A program made the translations under genes and the position numbers. A stretch of DNA of 64,000 nt, from positions 1-64,000 of the forward strand of contig JAHJUE010000001.1 of assembly GCA_018829205.1 (NCBI GenBank). The letters are read 5' to 3'. Each line of letters starts with the position of its first letter. Positions within the stretch are counted from its first letter, which is position 1. Source of the DNA: Bacteroidota bacterium (GTDB taxonomy: Bacteria; Bacteroidota; Ignavibacteria; Ignavibacteriales; Melioribacteraceae). Shown one piece after another: positions 26,134 through 35,597 of this stretch. The notes below the pieces were generated by a model that saw only the letters and a list, made by a program, of their open reading frames with translations, was not told where the DNA came from and did not search any database.

Positions 26134-26898
26134 ATGGGCTTAAAATTTAAAATATTATCCGGTTTCGGAATACTGGCCTTTATGCTGCTTATTGCAGGCG
26201 TATGGTCAATAATTGAATTAAGGTCTATCGGAAAAACCGTAACGGATATTTTAGATGAGAATTATAAAAGTATATACGCGGCCAAATCAATGAAAGAAGC
26301 TTTGGAAAGAGAAGACAGCGCGATTCTTTTGCTGCTGCTCGGCAAAAAGGTAGATGCCGTAAATATACTTAATTCCGCTGATAGCCTTTTTAACTCGGCC
26401 TTTAATACTGCTAAAGCCAATATTACCCTTGAAGGGGAAACTCAGGCTGTAGATTCAATTAGTATACTTTATTCTAAATTCTCCTCCGGCTGGAATTCCT
26501 TACTTAATGATTACGATATAAATGTTTCCGATATTGATCTTTACATGAATGATCTGCATAAATTATTTTTAAGCGTAAGAAAAGCCGCAGATCGATTAAT
26601 AGATATGAATGACAAAGAAATGTACCGATTGGGGAAAGAAACTGAAAACCGTTCCCGTAGAGCAATAATGCCCGGAATTATTGCGATTATATCGGCGATT
26701 ATTTTTACTCTTTTGTTTAACTACTTTGTTAACAAATATATGATAAACCCGATCATTGAAATTACCGAAAGAATTAATAAGTTTACCACGAAACGTATTA
26801 ATTTTGATTATCATGCCGATACCAAGGATGAAATTTCAAAACTTGCGGATTCGGTTACAATTTTAGCGGCGCATGTAAATACCGATGAGAAACGCTGA
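26134..26898 (+). CDS. Two-helix membrane sensor with four-helix periplasmic domain and HAMP, no output domain
   Basis: 254 residues from ATG 26134. TM1 is at about residues 8-30, a periplasmic helical bundle of about 150 residues follows (MCP 4HB-like: YKSIYAAKSMKEALEREDSA), TM2 is at about residues 184-204 (PGIIAIISAIIFTLLFNYF), and a cytoplasmic HAMP domain (NPIIEITERINKFT ... DEISKLADSV) ends the protein. There is no kinase, methyl-accepting or cyclase domain after HAMP. Its TGA overlaps the ATG of trkH, suggesting that it acts on the TrkH channel; this is inference. A TATAAT at 26046-26051 may belong to the promoter. Confidence 0.8.
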   Translation: MGLKFKILSGFGILAFMLLIAGVWSIIELRSIGKTVTDILDENYKSIYAAKSMKEALEREDSAILLLLLGKKVDAVNILNSADSLFNSAFNTAKANITLEGETQAVDSISILYSKFSSGWNSLLNDYDINVSDIDLYMNDLHKLFLSVRKAADRLIDMNDKEMYRLGKETENRSRRAIMPGIIAIISAIIFTLLFNYFVNKYMINPIIEITERINKFTTKRINFDYHADTKDEISKLADSVTILAAHVNTDEKR

Positions 26899-28340
26899 TG
26901 AGACTATATGTAATTTTCCGTTATGTCGGTTTTGTTCTCCTGCTTATTGCTTTGTTTATGTTAATTTCCGCCGGAGTATCGCTTATCTACGAAGACAGCG
27001 GATTTTTTCCCCTTTTTTACAGCGCATTAATTGCGGCCCTTTTTGCTGTTTTCCCAATGATATTTGTTCCCCCAGTTGATGAAATAAACAATAACGAAGG
27101 GACTGTAATAGTAGTAGCAAGCTGGCTGTTGTCATGTATTGTCGGTATGCTTCCTTATATATTGTGGGACGGAGAATTTTCAATTACAAATTCGTTGTTT
27201 GAATCGGTATCGGGTTTTACAACTACCGGGGCTTCAATATTAAATAATATTGAAGGTATTCCGAAAGGATTACTGTTCTGGCGGGCATGCACTCATTGGA
27301 TAGGCGGAGTAGGAATTATAATTTTTATTTTAGCCGTGCTTCCTTCAATGGGCGTTGCCGGAATGATTTTATACAGAAGCGAAATGTCGCCTGCCGCAAT
27401 GCGTCAATTTAAAATGAGAACAAAAGACGCTACCGAAGTTCTGCTTTATGTTTATTTAGGCTTAACCGCAGCCGAAACAATCCTTTTAATGCTGTTCGGA
27501 ATGGACTGGTTCGATGCCGTAACACATTCATTTGCGACCATTGCAACCGGGGGATTTTCAACAAAGAATTTAAGTGTCGCTTCTTTTAACAGTCCGGCTA
27601 TTGAAATCATTATTATGTTTTTTATGATTGTCTCGGGAATGAATTTTGCCTTAATTTTTTTGGTAATAACCGGAAAATATAAAGAAGTTTCAACTTGGAG
27701 CGTGGTTAAATATTATCTGATAGCTAACTTTGCGGCCATTCTTTTAGTGGCGTTAAATATTTGGAATACAAATTACGAAAGCTTTATTGACGCGCTTAGA
27801 TATTCTTCATTTCAAATTTTATCGGTCGGCACATCAACAGGGTTTGCAAATGCCGATTCATCAATGTGGCCCGGATTTTCACAACTAATAATTATCTTTT
27901 TTACGCTTCAATGTGCAAGCGCGGGCTCAACCTCGGGCGGAATAAAAATTGACAGGATTCTGATTTTATATAAAGCAATTATCAGGAGATTAAGAATATT
28001 AAGACATCCTTCCGCAATCATTCCCGTAACATTGGATAGATTAAAAATTGAAGACAGCAATGTAGCGGCAGCGCTTCTATATATAATTTTTTATATCATG
28101 ATTGTATTTGTTTCAACGTTAATTTTAAGCCTGACAAATGTTGATATGCTTTCCGCTTTTTCAGGATCGGCCGCAATGATGGGTAATGTTGGTCCAGGAT
28201 TGTCGAAAGTGGGATCAATGGCAAATTATTCGAATATTCCTGAATTCGGCAAATGGGTGTTCTCTCTTGTTATGCTTTTAGGCCGTTTGGAAATTTACGG
28301 ATTGATAATTTTCTTATACCCCAAAACCTGGATTAAATAA
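26898..28340 (+). CDS. trkH: TrkH-type potassium transporter, membrane subunit
   Basis: 480 residues with about ten membrane helices in four M-P-M units. Selectivity-filter-like loops are seen: SGFTTTGASI, ATGGFSTKN, GTSTGFAN and GNVGPGLS, where the Gly lines the K+ pore. TrkH imports potassium and usually works with the NAD-binding cytoplasmic subunit TrkA, which is not encoded nearby. Here the upstream partner is instead a HAMP-domain protein whose stop overlaps this start (TGATG). Confidence 0.93.
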   Translation: MRLYVIFRYVGFVLLLIALFMLISAGVSLIYEDSGFFPLFYSALIAALFAVFPMIFVPPVDEINNNEGTVIVVASWLLSCIVGMLPYILWDGEFSITNSLFESVSGFTTTGASILNNIEGIPKGLLFWRACTHWIGGVGIIIFILAVLPSMGVAGMILYRSEMSPAAMRQFKMRTKDATEVLLYVYLGLTAAETILLMLFGMDWFDAVTHSFATIATGGFSTKNLSVASFNSPAIEIIIMFFMIVSGMNFALIFLVITGKYKEVSTWSVVKYYLIANFAAILLVALNIWNTNYESFIDALRYSSFQILSVGTSTGFANADSSMWPGFSQLIIIFFTLQCASAGSTSGGIKIDRILILYKAIIRRLRILRHPSAIIPVTLDRLKIEDSNVAAALLYIIFYIMIVFVSTLILSLTNVDMLSAFSGSAAMMGNVGPGLSKVGSMANYSNIPEFGKWVFSLVMLLGRLEIYGLIIFLYPKTWIK

Positions 28341-28422
28341 CTTATTTCCCCTGCTTGCATATTGTATTAAAGTTATCTTTTTTTCAAAAAGATGTTTATT
28401 TATGACATCCGCGATGCTTTTT

Positions 28423-28453
28423 TGTAACATTCTCTCCGGCTGCCTCGTCTTTA
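28423..28453 (+). promoter_or_regulatory. Probable ECF-sigma promoter (autoregulatory)
   Basis: TGTAACATT (28423-28431) and CGTCTTTA (28446-28453) are spaced like the -35 and -10 of ECF-sigma promoters, about 10 bases before the sigma-factor start. A TGTAAC/CGTCT pair is typical of autoregulated ECF operons. Confidence 0.6.
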
Positions 28454-28463
28454 GTATAGAAAT

Positions 28464-29000
28464 ATGAAAATGAAAACAACAAGATATCACTTTCTGCTAC
28501 AGCAGTACAAAAACAATGTTTACAGTTACGCAATGTACATGCTGAGAAACAAAATGGATGCGGAAGACGCCGCTCAGGAAGTTATGATACGAATTTGGGA
28601 TAACATAGATAAGTTTAATATACTTTCGGCAAAAGCTTGGATTATGAGAACAACACATAATCACTGCGTCGATATTTTAAGAAAAAGAAAAGCTACAACA
28701 TATAAAGAATACGGAATTGATGAAAGTTTTGAGGAAAATTTTGAGGACAAATCGGAAAGAAACGATCCCTTATTAAATACGCATAACAAAATGATGACAT
28801 CAAAAGTAAAAGAAATAATTGAACAATTACCAGAAAATCTAAAAAGTGTATTTGTTCTTTATGAGATAGAAGGATTAAAATACAAAGAGATAAGCAAAAC
28901 GCTTGATCTGCCTATAAATACAGTAAAGGTTTATTTATTGAGGGCAAGAAAAAAACTGCAGAAGGAATTAAGAAGTTATGAAACACAAGAAATTATATAA
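28464..29000 (+). CDS. ECF RNA polymerase sigma factor (sigma-70 family)
   Basis: 178 residues. Region 2 is at about residues 10-80, with MDAEDAAQEVMIRIWDNID and AWIMRTTHNHCVDILRKRK (core binding and -10 recognition). Region 4 is at about residues 118-172, with LPENLKSVFVLYEIEGLKY, KEISKTLDLPINTVKVYL and RARKKL (-35 helix-turn-helix). The likely autoregulated promoter lies just upstream. Its 3' end overlaps the next gene by 23 bases, and that product has the features of an anti-sigma protein. The inducing signal is unknown. Confidence 0.93.
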   Translation: MKMKTTRYHFLLQQYKNNVYSYAMYMLRNKMDAEDAAQEVMIRIWDNIDKFNILSAKAWIMRTTHNHCVDILRKRKATTYKEYGIDESFEENFEDKSERNDPLLNTHNKMMTSKVKEIIEQLPENLKSVFVLYEIEGLKYKEISKTLDLPINTVKVYLLRARKKLQKELRSYETQEII

Positions 29001-29577
29001 TATAAACGAAAAGCTGCATAATACAATAATTAATGCAGCTTACGGCGATTCGGGATTATTTGATACAATTAAAATTTTTCTTCTTCGGAAAATACACCCC
29101 GAAGTAAATATATTATTTAAAGAATACTGCGCTTCGGCAAAAACCGTTCATTCAATAAAATCGGTTTTAATGCCCGATGAATTATCCGAAAAAATCAAAT
29201 CAAAAACATGCGTTTTAGATACATCAAAAAACTCTTTCTTTTTTGATTTTTATAGTTTTGTTTTTTCGCGCCCGGTTGTTTCGGCGGCCGCAGCGGGAAT
29301 AATAGTAATAATTATAATTTCTTCCGCGTTTATAAAAAGACCGGATTTATCAAACATGGATGCCGGACAGGCTGGCTGGTATTCACAGGAAGAAATTGCG
29401 CTTGCAAATAAACAAGCAAGGCATGCATTAGCGATAATTGGTAAGGTTTTTAACCAAACTGAAAATACAATAAAAAACGATATTCTTGCTAAAAGGGTCG
29501 GTCAACCCATTAACAAAGGATTAAACGTTGTAAATGAATTATTTAACAAGGAGAATAAAAATGAAACTCTTAATTAA
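28978..29577 (+). CDS. Single-pass membrane protein, probable anti-sigma factor
   Basis: 199 residues with one membrane helix at about residues 96-118 (PVVSAAAAGIIVIIIISSAF). The N-terminal 90 residues are cytoplasmic and helical with one Cys; the C-terminal part is periplasmic, with an ALANKQARHALAIIGKVFNQ helix. This layout, and an overlap of 23 bases with the sigma gene, fits an anti-sigma factor, although no zinc-finger HxxxCxxC motif is seen. No family was recognised. Confidence 0.6.
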   Translation: MKHKKLYNINEKLHNTIINAAYGDSGLFDTIKIFLLRKIHPEVNILFKEYCASAKTVHSIKSVLMPDELSEKIKSKTCVLDTSKNSFFFDFYSFVFSRPVVSAAAAGIIVIIIISSAFIKRPDLSNMDAGQAGWYSQEEIALANKQARHALAIIGKVFNQTENTIKNDILAKRVGQPINKGLNVVNELFNKENKNETLN

Positions 29578-30130
29578 CATAACTGCGGCCATTTTCTTAT
29601 TATCGCTTTCGATAGTTTCGGCTCAGCAGGCAGATTTTTCAAATGAACCGGGATATATTGATTTCGGCGACGTTTCTGCTTTTGAAAATGAAGACGAATT
29701 CGTAGAAGTAATTTTAAATGAAAGGCTGCTTCGAATGGTTTCAAAAATTTCTAAAAGCGAGGATGAAGAACTTGCAAATCTTATAAGCGGATTAAAACTG
29801 ATAAAAGTAAATGTGTTAACCGTAAACAAAGTAAATAAAAAACTGGTTGACGAAAAAATCAAGTCGGTTGAAAAACAATTAAAGAGCAAAAATTGGGAAA
29901 GAATTGTTACCGCTAAAAGCAGGGGAGATAAAGCGCTTGTTTATATTAAAGCCGACAAAGACGATGATGTGGTTGGGCTTGCCGTTACCGCATTCGAAGA
30001 AAACGGTGATGTTGCCTTTGTTAATATTGTAGGGAAAATAAATCTGGAAACAATTGGAAGACTTTCAGAAAAATTCGACATCCCCTCGCTTGATGATATT
30101 GATCATGCTAAAAGAGAGAAAAAGAAATGA
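29561..30130 (+). CDS. Secreted DUF4252-family protein
   Basis: 189 residues from ATG 29561, preceded by AAGGAG; an upstream in-frame ATG at 29534 lies within the previous gene and would spoil the signal peptide. The signal peptide is MKLLINITAAIFLLSLSIVS followed by AQQ. The mature part follows the DUF4252 pattern (LISGLKLIKVNVLT, then KSKNWERIVTAKSRGDKALVY). Function is unknown; members occur in ECF-sigma operons. It overlaps the next gene by 4 bases. Confidence 0.75.
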   Translation: MKLLINITAAIFLLSLSIVSAQQADFSNEPGYIDFGDVSAFENEDEFVEVILNERLLRMVSKISKSEDEELANLISGLKLIKVNVLTVNKVNKKLVDEKIKSVEKQLKSKNWERIVTAKSRGDKALVYIKADKDDDVVGLAVTAFEENGDVAFVNIVGKINLETIGRLSEKFDIPSLDDIDHAKREKKK

Positions 30131-30681
30131 AACGTCCGCAAATTTTAATAATCGTTTTTTCTATTTTTAGCTTAATATTTTTTAACGGCTGTATCGGCGT
30201 TAATAAAGAATTTAAAGATTTAAGAAATATTGTTTTCTCTAATACCGATTATGATTTTAAGAAAGAAATAGAATTTTCCGTCGGACCTGCGGGAATGGCT
30301 TTAGCGGGTATGTTCGTCAGGTTTGCCGACGATGAAGAAGGACGAAACATAAGTGAAATGATTGGTGAAATTTCACGCGTGCAAATAGGAATATATAAGA
30401 ATATAAACCGTTTTAACAATGGTTCCGGATTTTCATTCTTAAAAGAAATTAATGACGAAATGAATACTAACGGATGGTACTATATAGTAAGGGCGGTTGA
30501 TCATAATGAACTGGCTGCCGTGTATATTAAAGATGATCAAAATGAAAATTTGCGCGAAGCTTTTATAATTGCTCTGAACGATGAAGAAATGGTTTTCGCA
30601 AATATTTACGGAGACTTAAACGGATTAGTGGAAACGGCTGTAAAACACAACGGTATTCATTTTGAAATGGCAAACAGATAA
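30127..30681 (+). CDS. DUF4252-like lipoprotein
   Basis: 184 residues with a lipoprotein signal (IIVFSIFSLIFFNGC), so anchored at Cys22. Its mature part (SEMIGEISRVQIGIYKNINR, then NTNGWYYIVRAVDHNELAAVYI) parallels the neighbouring DUF4252 protein, suggesting a diverged tandem duplicate. Its ATG overlaps the previous stop (ATGA). It is the last gene of the sigma operon and is followed by a strong terminator. Confidence 0.7.
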   Translation: MKRPQILIIVFSIFSLIFFNGCIGVNKEFKDLRNIVFSNTDYDFKKEIEFSVGPAGMALAGMFVRFADDEEGRNISEMIGEISRVQIGIYKNINRFNNGSGFSFLKEINDEMNTNGWYYIVRAVDHNELAAVYIKDDQNENLREAFIIALNDEEMVFANIYGDLNGLVETAVKHNGIHFEMANR

Positions 30682-30693
30682 TTAAAGATCAGT

Positions 30694-30735
30694 AATCCGG
30701 ATTTCTTTTCTAGAAAAAGAAGTCCGGATTTATTT
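30694..30735 (+). terminator. Intrinsic terminator after the sigma operon
   Basis: AATCCGGA-T-TTCTTTT pairs with AAAAGAA-G-TCCGGATT (30694-30708 with 30713-30730), one mismatch, followed by TATTT. It ends the ECF-sigma operon. Confidence 0.8.
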
Positions 30736-30831
30736 CACTTCGCTAAATTTAACCAAATTTATTTTTTAGAATTCACAACCTTTTACCTTTTAATAAGTCT
30801 AAAACATCAGGAAAAAAGATGGATTGGGGGA

Positions 30832-33492
30832 ATGAAAGCAAAATTTATTTTTATACTATTTATATTTTTACCGCTTTTGGCAGTACTTGCCAAAAAGAAA
30901 TCTGACGAAAACACTAAATTCGCTAAAGCTATAAAGATATCAGATTTAATCAAACTTGACGGAAAACTAAACGAAGCTGCATGGACAAAACCAGCCATTA
31001 ATGAATTTACGCAGAAAGATCCTTCGGAAGGTCAGCCCGCAACAGAAAATACAAATGTCTGGGTCGCATATGATGAGTCGGCGGTTTATATAGCCGCAAA
31101 ATTATACGATTCAAAACCTGAATTAATTGACGCAAGTTTGTCGCGCAGGGACAACTGGATTGAAAGCGATTGGTTTATATTTTATGTCGATTCATACAAC
31201 GACAAGAAAAACGGTTATTATTTTGCGGTAAATGCCGGAGGTTCTATTGTTGACGGCGTTTTATATAATGATTCCTGGAATGATGATTCTTGGGACGGCA
31301 TTTGGGAATCAAATGTAAAAATCGAAGATGACGGCTGGTCGCTCGAAATGAAAATACCTTTTAACCAGCTTCGCTTTCAAGAGTCCGATAATATTAAATG
31401 GGGAATAAACTTTGAAAGACAAATTAAACGTAACAATGAAAGCTCATATTATGTAATGGTGCCGAAAAATGAAAATGGTTTTGTATCTCGCTTTGCTGAG
31501 CTTGATGGATTAAACGGAATTAAACCAAAACAAAGATTTGAAATTCTCCCTTATATAGTACAAAAAGCACAATATCTCGATCATGATCCAAGCGACGCAT
31601 TTTATAAAAGTAATCAGTATAAAACTACGGTCGGCGCGGATTTTAAAATCGGCTTCGGAAGCAATCTTACTTTGGACGCAACATTAAATCCTGATTTCGG
31701 CCAGGTTGAAGTGGATCCAGCGGTTGTTAACCTTTCTGCATTTGAAACATACTTTGACGAAAAACGCCCCTTCTTTATCGAAGGCTCAAATACATTTTTA
31801 TTCGGTATAGGAGGAGCAAATAATAATTGGGGATTTAATTTCGGATGGCCGACAATGTTTTATTCAAGAAGAATAGGAAGAAGTCCCCAGGGTGAAATAC
31901 TTGATGAGTATGATGACTTTTCTGTCGATTCTCCAAACGAAACAAATATTTTAGGCGCCGCGAAATTGACAGGCAAAATAAATGAAACAACTACTTTGGG
32001 CCTTATTAGCGCGTTAACTCAAAAAACCAACGCACGAATTTTTACGGATAGAGGAGAAACATTAAATCAGGAAGTTGAACCATTCACTCATTACGGGGTT
32101 TTAAGAACACAAAAAGAATTCAACGGCGGAAATCAGTCGCTGGGATTTATGTTTACTTCGGTCAATAGGGATTTAAGCAATCAGAATTTGAGAGATGTGC
32201 TCGCAAAGGATGCTTATACATTCGGGTTGGACGGATGGACGTTTTTGGATGATGATCAAACATACGTATTAACAGGCGCATTTTCTGGTTCTTATACAAG
32301 CGGTTCAAAAGAATATCTTTTAAATCTTCAGGAAAGACCATACAGGTATTTTCAACGGCCTGATGCTTCTTTTGCCAGGATAGACAGTGGCCGTACATCG
32401 CTTTCGGGAGTGTACGGAAGATTAATGCTCAATAAACAAAAAGGAAATTTTTATATTAATTCCGGACTCGGTTTTGTTACCCCGGGATACGAACACAACG
32501 ATCTTGGTTTCCAGTTTAACGCCGATAAAATTAATGCGCATACCGTATTGGGATATAGATGGTTTGAACCCGACGGATTTTTTAGAAGCCATTGGTCATA
32601 TGTGGCTGCGTTCAGAAGTTATAATTTTGACGGTGATTTTGTTCACGGCGGATTCGGTACATTTAATTATTTCAAATTTATGAACTATTATAGTCTGCAG
32701 ATTAATGCATTCTATAATCCGGAAACAAGAAGCAACAGGCATACACGCGGCGGCCCAATTGCTCTTTATCCTTCAAATTATTATTTCGAAATGATTGCTG
32801 GCACCGATTCGAGAGAAGAATTAATCTTAGAATTTGGCGCCGAATACGCACGCGACCATATTGGCGGAAAATATTATTCAATTAGACCCAACTTGATTTG
32901 GAAACCCAGTTCGCAAATTTATTTCAGTTTCGGTCCGCAGTATTCAAGCAACAACGAAAGAATTCAATGGGTTGATAACATTGAAGATGATTTTGCGGTT
33001 AATACATTTAATAACCGATATGTTTTTGCCGAAATCGATCAGCAGACTCTATCTGCAAATATAAGAATGAATTGGACTTTTACGCCGACGCTTAGTCTGC
33101 AGGCATTCATTCAGCCTCTATTCGCAATAGGAAAATATAATAGATTTAAAGAACTATCCGAACCAGGATCTTTAAACTATAATGTGTATGATGAAAACAA
33201 TATTTCATATAACACTGATGATGAAGAGTATACAGTTGACCCCGACGGTAATGGCCCGGCAGGCAACATTACATTCGGGAATCCTGATTTTAATATAAAA
33301 TCGTTCCGCGCTAATGTAGTCCTTCGCTGGGAAATAGTTCCCGGATCAATTTTTTATTTTGCCTGGTCGCACGATCAAAACCATGACGAACATCCCGGTG
33401 ATTTTAATTTCAGCCGCGACTTTAAGGATTTATGGAGCGCACCGGCGAATGATATTTTCTTGGTTAAATTTTCTTATTGGGTGGATATGTAA
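30832..33492 (+). CDS. DUF5916 outer-membrane protein with N-terminal CBM9-like domain
   Basis: 886 residues with a signal peptide (hydrophobic residues about 5-19). Residues about 28-215 are a carbohydrate-binding-module-9-like sandwich (IKLDGKLNEAAWTKPA, then WVAYDESAVYIAAKLYD, then WSLEMKIPFNQLRF), and the rest is a long beta-barrel region beginning RFEILPYIVQKAQ with LTLDATLNPDFGQVEVDP, the DUF5916 signature. The barrel ends FSYWVDM. It is probably an outer-membrane protein with a ligand-binding domain; the ligand is unknown. It is transcribed alone between two terminators. Confidence 0.85.
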   Translation: MKAKFIFILFIFLPLLAVLAKKKSDENTKFAKAIKISDLIKLDGKLNEAAWTKPAINEFTQKDPSEGQPATENTNVWVAYDESAVYIAAKLYDSKPELIDASLSRRDNWIESDWFIFYVDSYNDKKNGYYFAVNAGGSIVDGVLYNDSWNDDSWDGIWESNVKIEDDGWSLEMKIPFNQLRFQESDNIKWGINFERQIKRNNESSYYVMVPKNENGFVSRFAELDGLNGIKPKQRFEILPYIVQKAQYLDHDPSDAFYKSNQYKTTVGADFKIGFGSNLTLDATLNPDFGQVEVDPAVVNLSAFETYFDEKRPFFIEGSNTFLFGIGGANNNWGFNFGWPTMFYSRRIGRSPQGEILDEYDDFSVDSPNETNILGAAKLTGKINETTTLGLISALTQKTNARIFTDRGETLNQEVEPFTHYGVLRTQKEFNGGNQSLGFMFTSVNRDLSNQNLRDVLAKDAYTFGLDGWTFLDDDQTYVLTGAFSGSYTSGSKEYLLNLQERPYRYFQRPDASFARIDSGRTSLSGVYGRLMLNKQKGNFYINSGLGFVTPGYEHNDLGFQFNADKINAHTVLGYRWFEPDGFFRSHWSYVAAFRSYNFDGDFVHGGFGTFNYFKFMNYYSLQINAFYNPETRSNRHTRGGPIALYPSNYYFEMIAGTDSREELILEFGAEYARDHIGGKYYSIRPNLIWKPSSQIYFSFGPQYSSNNERIQWVDNIEDDFAVNTFNNRYVFAEIDQQTLSANIRMNWTFTPTLSLQAFIQPLFAIGKYNRFKELSEPGSLNYNVYDENNISYNTDDEEYTVDPDGNGPAGNITFGNPDFNIKSFRANVVLRWEIVPGSIFYFAWSHDQNHDEHPGDFNFSRDFKDLWSAPANDIFLVKFSYWVDM

Positions 33493-33529
33493 GAGTAGTA
33501 ATCAGTAGTCAGAATTTAAAGAATAGTAG

Positions 33530-33554
33530 AAACCCCGTTTTGCGGGGTTTTTTT
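33530..33554 (+). terminator. Intrinsic terminator after the DUF5916 gene
   Basis: AAACCCCG and CGGGGTTT form an 8-base-pair stem with a TTTTG loop, followed by a T run to 33554. Confidence 0.9.
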
Positions 33555-33655
33555 ATAATTTTATATTTATTTCATTAAATAGAATATTAAATTAAAGAAA
33601 CGATCTTACATTTGTTTTTAATAATTTCTATTGAATAATAATTAATGGTAAACCC

Positions 33656-34423
33656 ATGCCCGACAGACCTTTTATCCTTGCAGAATCAAAATGGAAAACC
33701 GTAAAAGATACCGATTATAAAGTCGCCATTCTCCCGTGGGGAGCTACCGAAGCGCATAATTATCATTTGCCTTACGCAACTGACAATCTTCAAGCGGATT
33801 ATATTTCAATAGAATCGGCACGTAAAGCATGGGAAAAGGGCGCGAAGGTCGTTGTGCTTCCATGCGTTCCTTTCGGTGTAAATACTGGTCAGATTGAAAT
33901 TAAACTTTGCATCAATATGAATCCAAGCACACAGCTCGCGGTTTTAAAAGATGTTACTGATTCACTATGCCGACAGGGAATTTTTAAACTTGTTATTATT
34001 AATAGTCACGGCGGAAATAATTTCAGACAGCTGATTAGGGAAATTCAATTTCACAATCCTAAAATATTAATAACTGTAATTGATTGGTACAAAGCTCTCG
34101 ATAACAAAAAATATTTTGACGAACCCGGCGATCACGCGGGCGAAATGGAAACAAGCAATATGTTTGTAATAGCGCCGGAATTAGTAGCGCCTTTAAATGA
34201 AGCCGGTGAAGGTAAAGAAAAGAAATTTAATATTACAGGTCTGCGCGAAGGCTGGGTATGGACGGAACGCAAATGGAATAAAATAAGTGAGGATACCGGC
34301 GTAGGCAGCCCTCAAAAAGCAACCGCCGAAAAAGGAAAATTATTTTTGGAGGATTTAACGGATAACATAGCAAAATTTTTAGTTGAGTTTACGGAATGCG
34401 ATATAAATGATATTTACGAATAG
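33656..34423 (+). CDS. Creatininase-family amidohydrolase
   Basis: 255 residues, the usual length for the family. Metal-site motifs are present: GATEAHNYHLPYATD (E32, H34, D43 correspond to creatininase ligands) and INSHGGNN (H118), then HAGEMETSNM. The family includes creatinine amidohydrolase and the pterin and flavin ring-opening enzymes MftE and ArfB, so the substrate should be a cyclic amide; which one cannot be decided. Cytoplasmic, transcribed alone, and followed by a shared terminator. Confidence 0.9.
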   Translation: MPDRPFILAESKWKTVKDTDYKVAILPWGATEAHNYHLPYATDNLQADYISIESARKAWEKGAKVVVLPCVPFGVNTGQIEIKLCINMNPSTQLAVLKDVTDSLCRQGIFKLVIINSHGGNNFRQLIREIQFHNPKILITVIDWYKALDNKKYFDEPGDHAGEMETSNMFVIAPELVAPLNEAGEGKEKKFNITGLREGWVWTERKWNKISEDTGVGSPQKATAEKGKLFLEDLTDNIAKFLVEFTECDINDIYE

Positions 34424-34490
34424 TATTATAATAGGTTCTTGATACTGAAAGAAATATAAAATATTAGAATGATAAGATTAAATTAATTAA

Positions 34491-34521
34491 AAAAATGCCG
34501 GACATAACTCCGGCATTTTTT
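34491..34521. terminator. Bidirectional terminator between convergent genes
   Basis: AAAAATGCCGG (34491-34501) and CCGGCATTTTT (34510-34520) form an 11-base-pair stem flanked by A and T runs, so it works on both strands, for the creatininase gene and the PorV-like gene. Confidence 0.9.
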
Positions 34522-34536
34522 ATTTCAAATAATATT

Positions 34537-35547
34537 CTAGAACTTAATTCCGGCCGAGAAAAAGTGAGCTTCTTTTAATCTGCCGTAATCTTCATAAGCG
34601 TAATCAAATTTGAACGTAACATAATCTGCCAAACGGTAATTTAATCCGACGCCGAGCGTAAGACCTTTTTCGCTGTCCTTTTCAAACAAGGCGTTCCAGC
34701 CTGCTCTTATAAATACCATTTCGTTCCATGAGTATTCGGCGCCGGAATTAATGTACTCGGTATGGTCGTTTGGATGTATAGCATCGACCGCAATTGTTAA
34801 TCTTGAGCTTTCGAGTTTAATAATATCAGACGACAAACCGAATCTAAAAAGAAGAGGAAGATCAAACGCATCCAGTTCAAGATTTGAATTGATTAGATTA
34901 TCGCCGCTAGCGCCCGAAGGAGTAATAACCAGCGCGTCTCTTCCTTCTAATCTCATTTTAGTTCCGAAATTGGAAATACTCGATGCAATTCTTAATTCAT
35001 TTAATACCGGAATTCTGTAAACCGTTCCGATATCAATACCAAATCCGGTTGAGCTCATGTTATAAATTGACTCATTGATATATTTAACATTTACCCCTAT
35101 AGAAAAATTCTCCGTTAAATTTCTGGCGTAACTTAAACCAATAACAATTGAGCCGACGTCAAACATTTCGCCTGTTCCTTCAGGTTTTTCAATTGTTCTA
35201 ACCTTCATTTCGTCAATAGAAAGCACCGATACCGAAGCTCCTATAGTACCTACGCCTTCCAGATATGAAGCAAATGCAGCGTAATCAAAACCAATATCGG
35301 CATAAAGAGAAGTATGATTAAAATAAGCTTCGTTTGATTTTACGCTAGCCAATCCGCCGGGATTCCAGTACATAGCCGAGATGTCATTTGCAACCGCGGT
35401 ATATGCGCCTCCCATTCCAACGGCGCGCGCGCCAACGCCAATTTTTAAAACCTGTGCAGCCGTAGTTCCGGTTTTAACTGTCTGCGCGCTTAAAACAGAA
35501 ACAGCACCCGCTAAAATTATAAAAAATATTATTTTATATATCTTCAT
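34537..35547 (-). CDS. PorV/PorQ-family outer-membrane beta-barrel protein
   Basis: 336 residues from ATG 35547, which follows AGGAG; an in-frame ATG farther upstream overlaps the previous gene. A signal peptide (IYKIIFFIILAGAVSVLSAQ) precedes the family hallmark LKIGVGARAVGMGGAYTAVA with ISAMYWNPGG. The chain ends HFFSAGIKF. PorV is the shuttle of type IX secretion that delivers substrates to the attachment complex; close relatives form a larger family with variable roles. It is third in an operon with a TonB-dependent receptor and a large secreted protein. Confidence 0.88.
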   Translation of the reverse strand: MKIYKIIFFIILAGAVSVLSAQTVKTGTTAAQVLKIGVGARAVGMGGAYTAVANDISAMYWNPGGLASVKSNEAYFNHTSLYADIGFDYAAFASYLEGVGTIGASVSVLSIDEMKVRTIEKPEGTGEMFDVGSIVIGLSYARNLTENFSIGVNVKYINESIYNMSSTGFGIDIGTVYRIPVLNELRIASSISNFGTKMRLEGRDALVITPSGASGDNLINSNLELDAFDLPLLFRFGLSSDIIKLESSRLTIAVDAIHPNDHTEYINSGAEYSWNEMVFIRAGWNALFEKDSEKGLTLGVGLNYRLADYVTFKFDYAYEDYGRLKEAHFFSAGIKF

Positions 35548-35597
35548 GATGACTCCTGATATTTGACGGAATTTATTTTTCATTTTAATTTCTCCCG

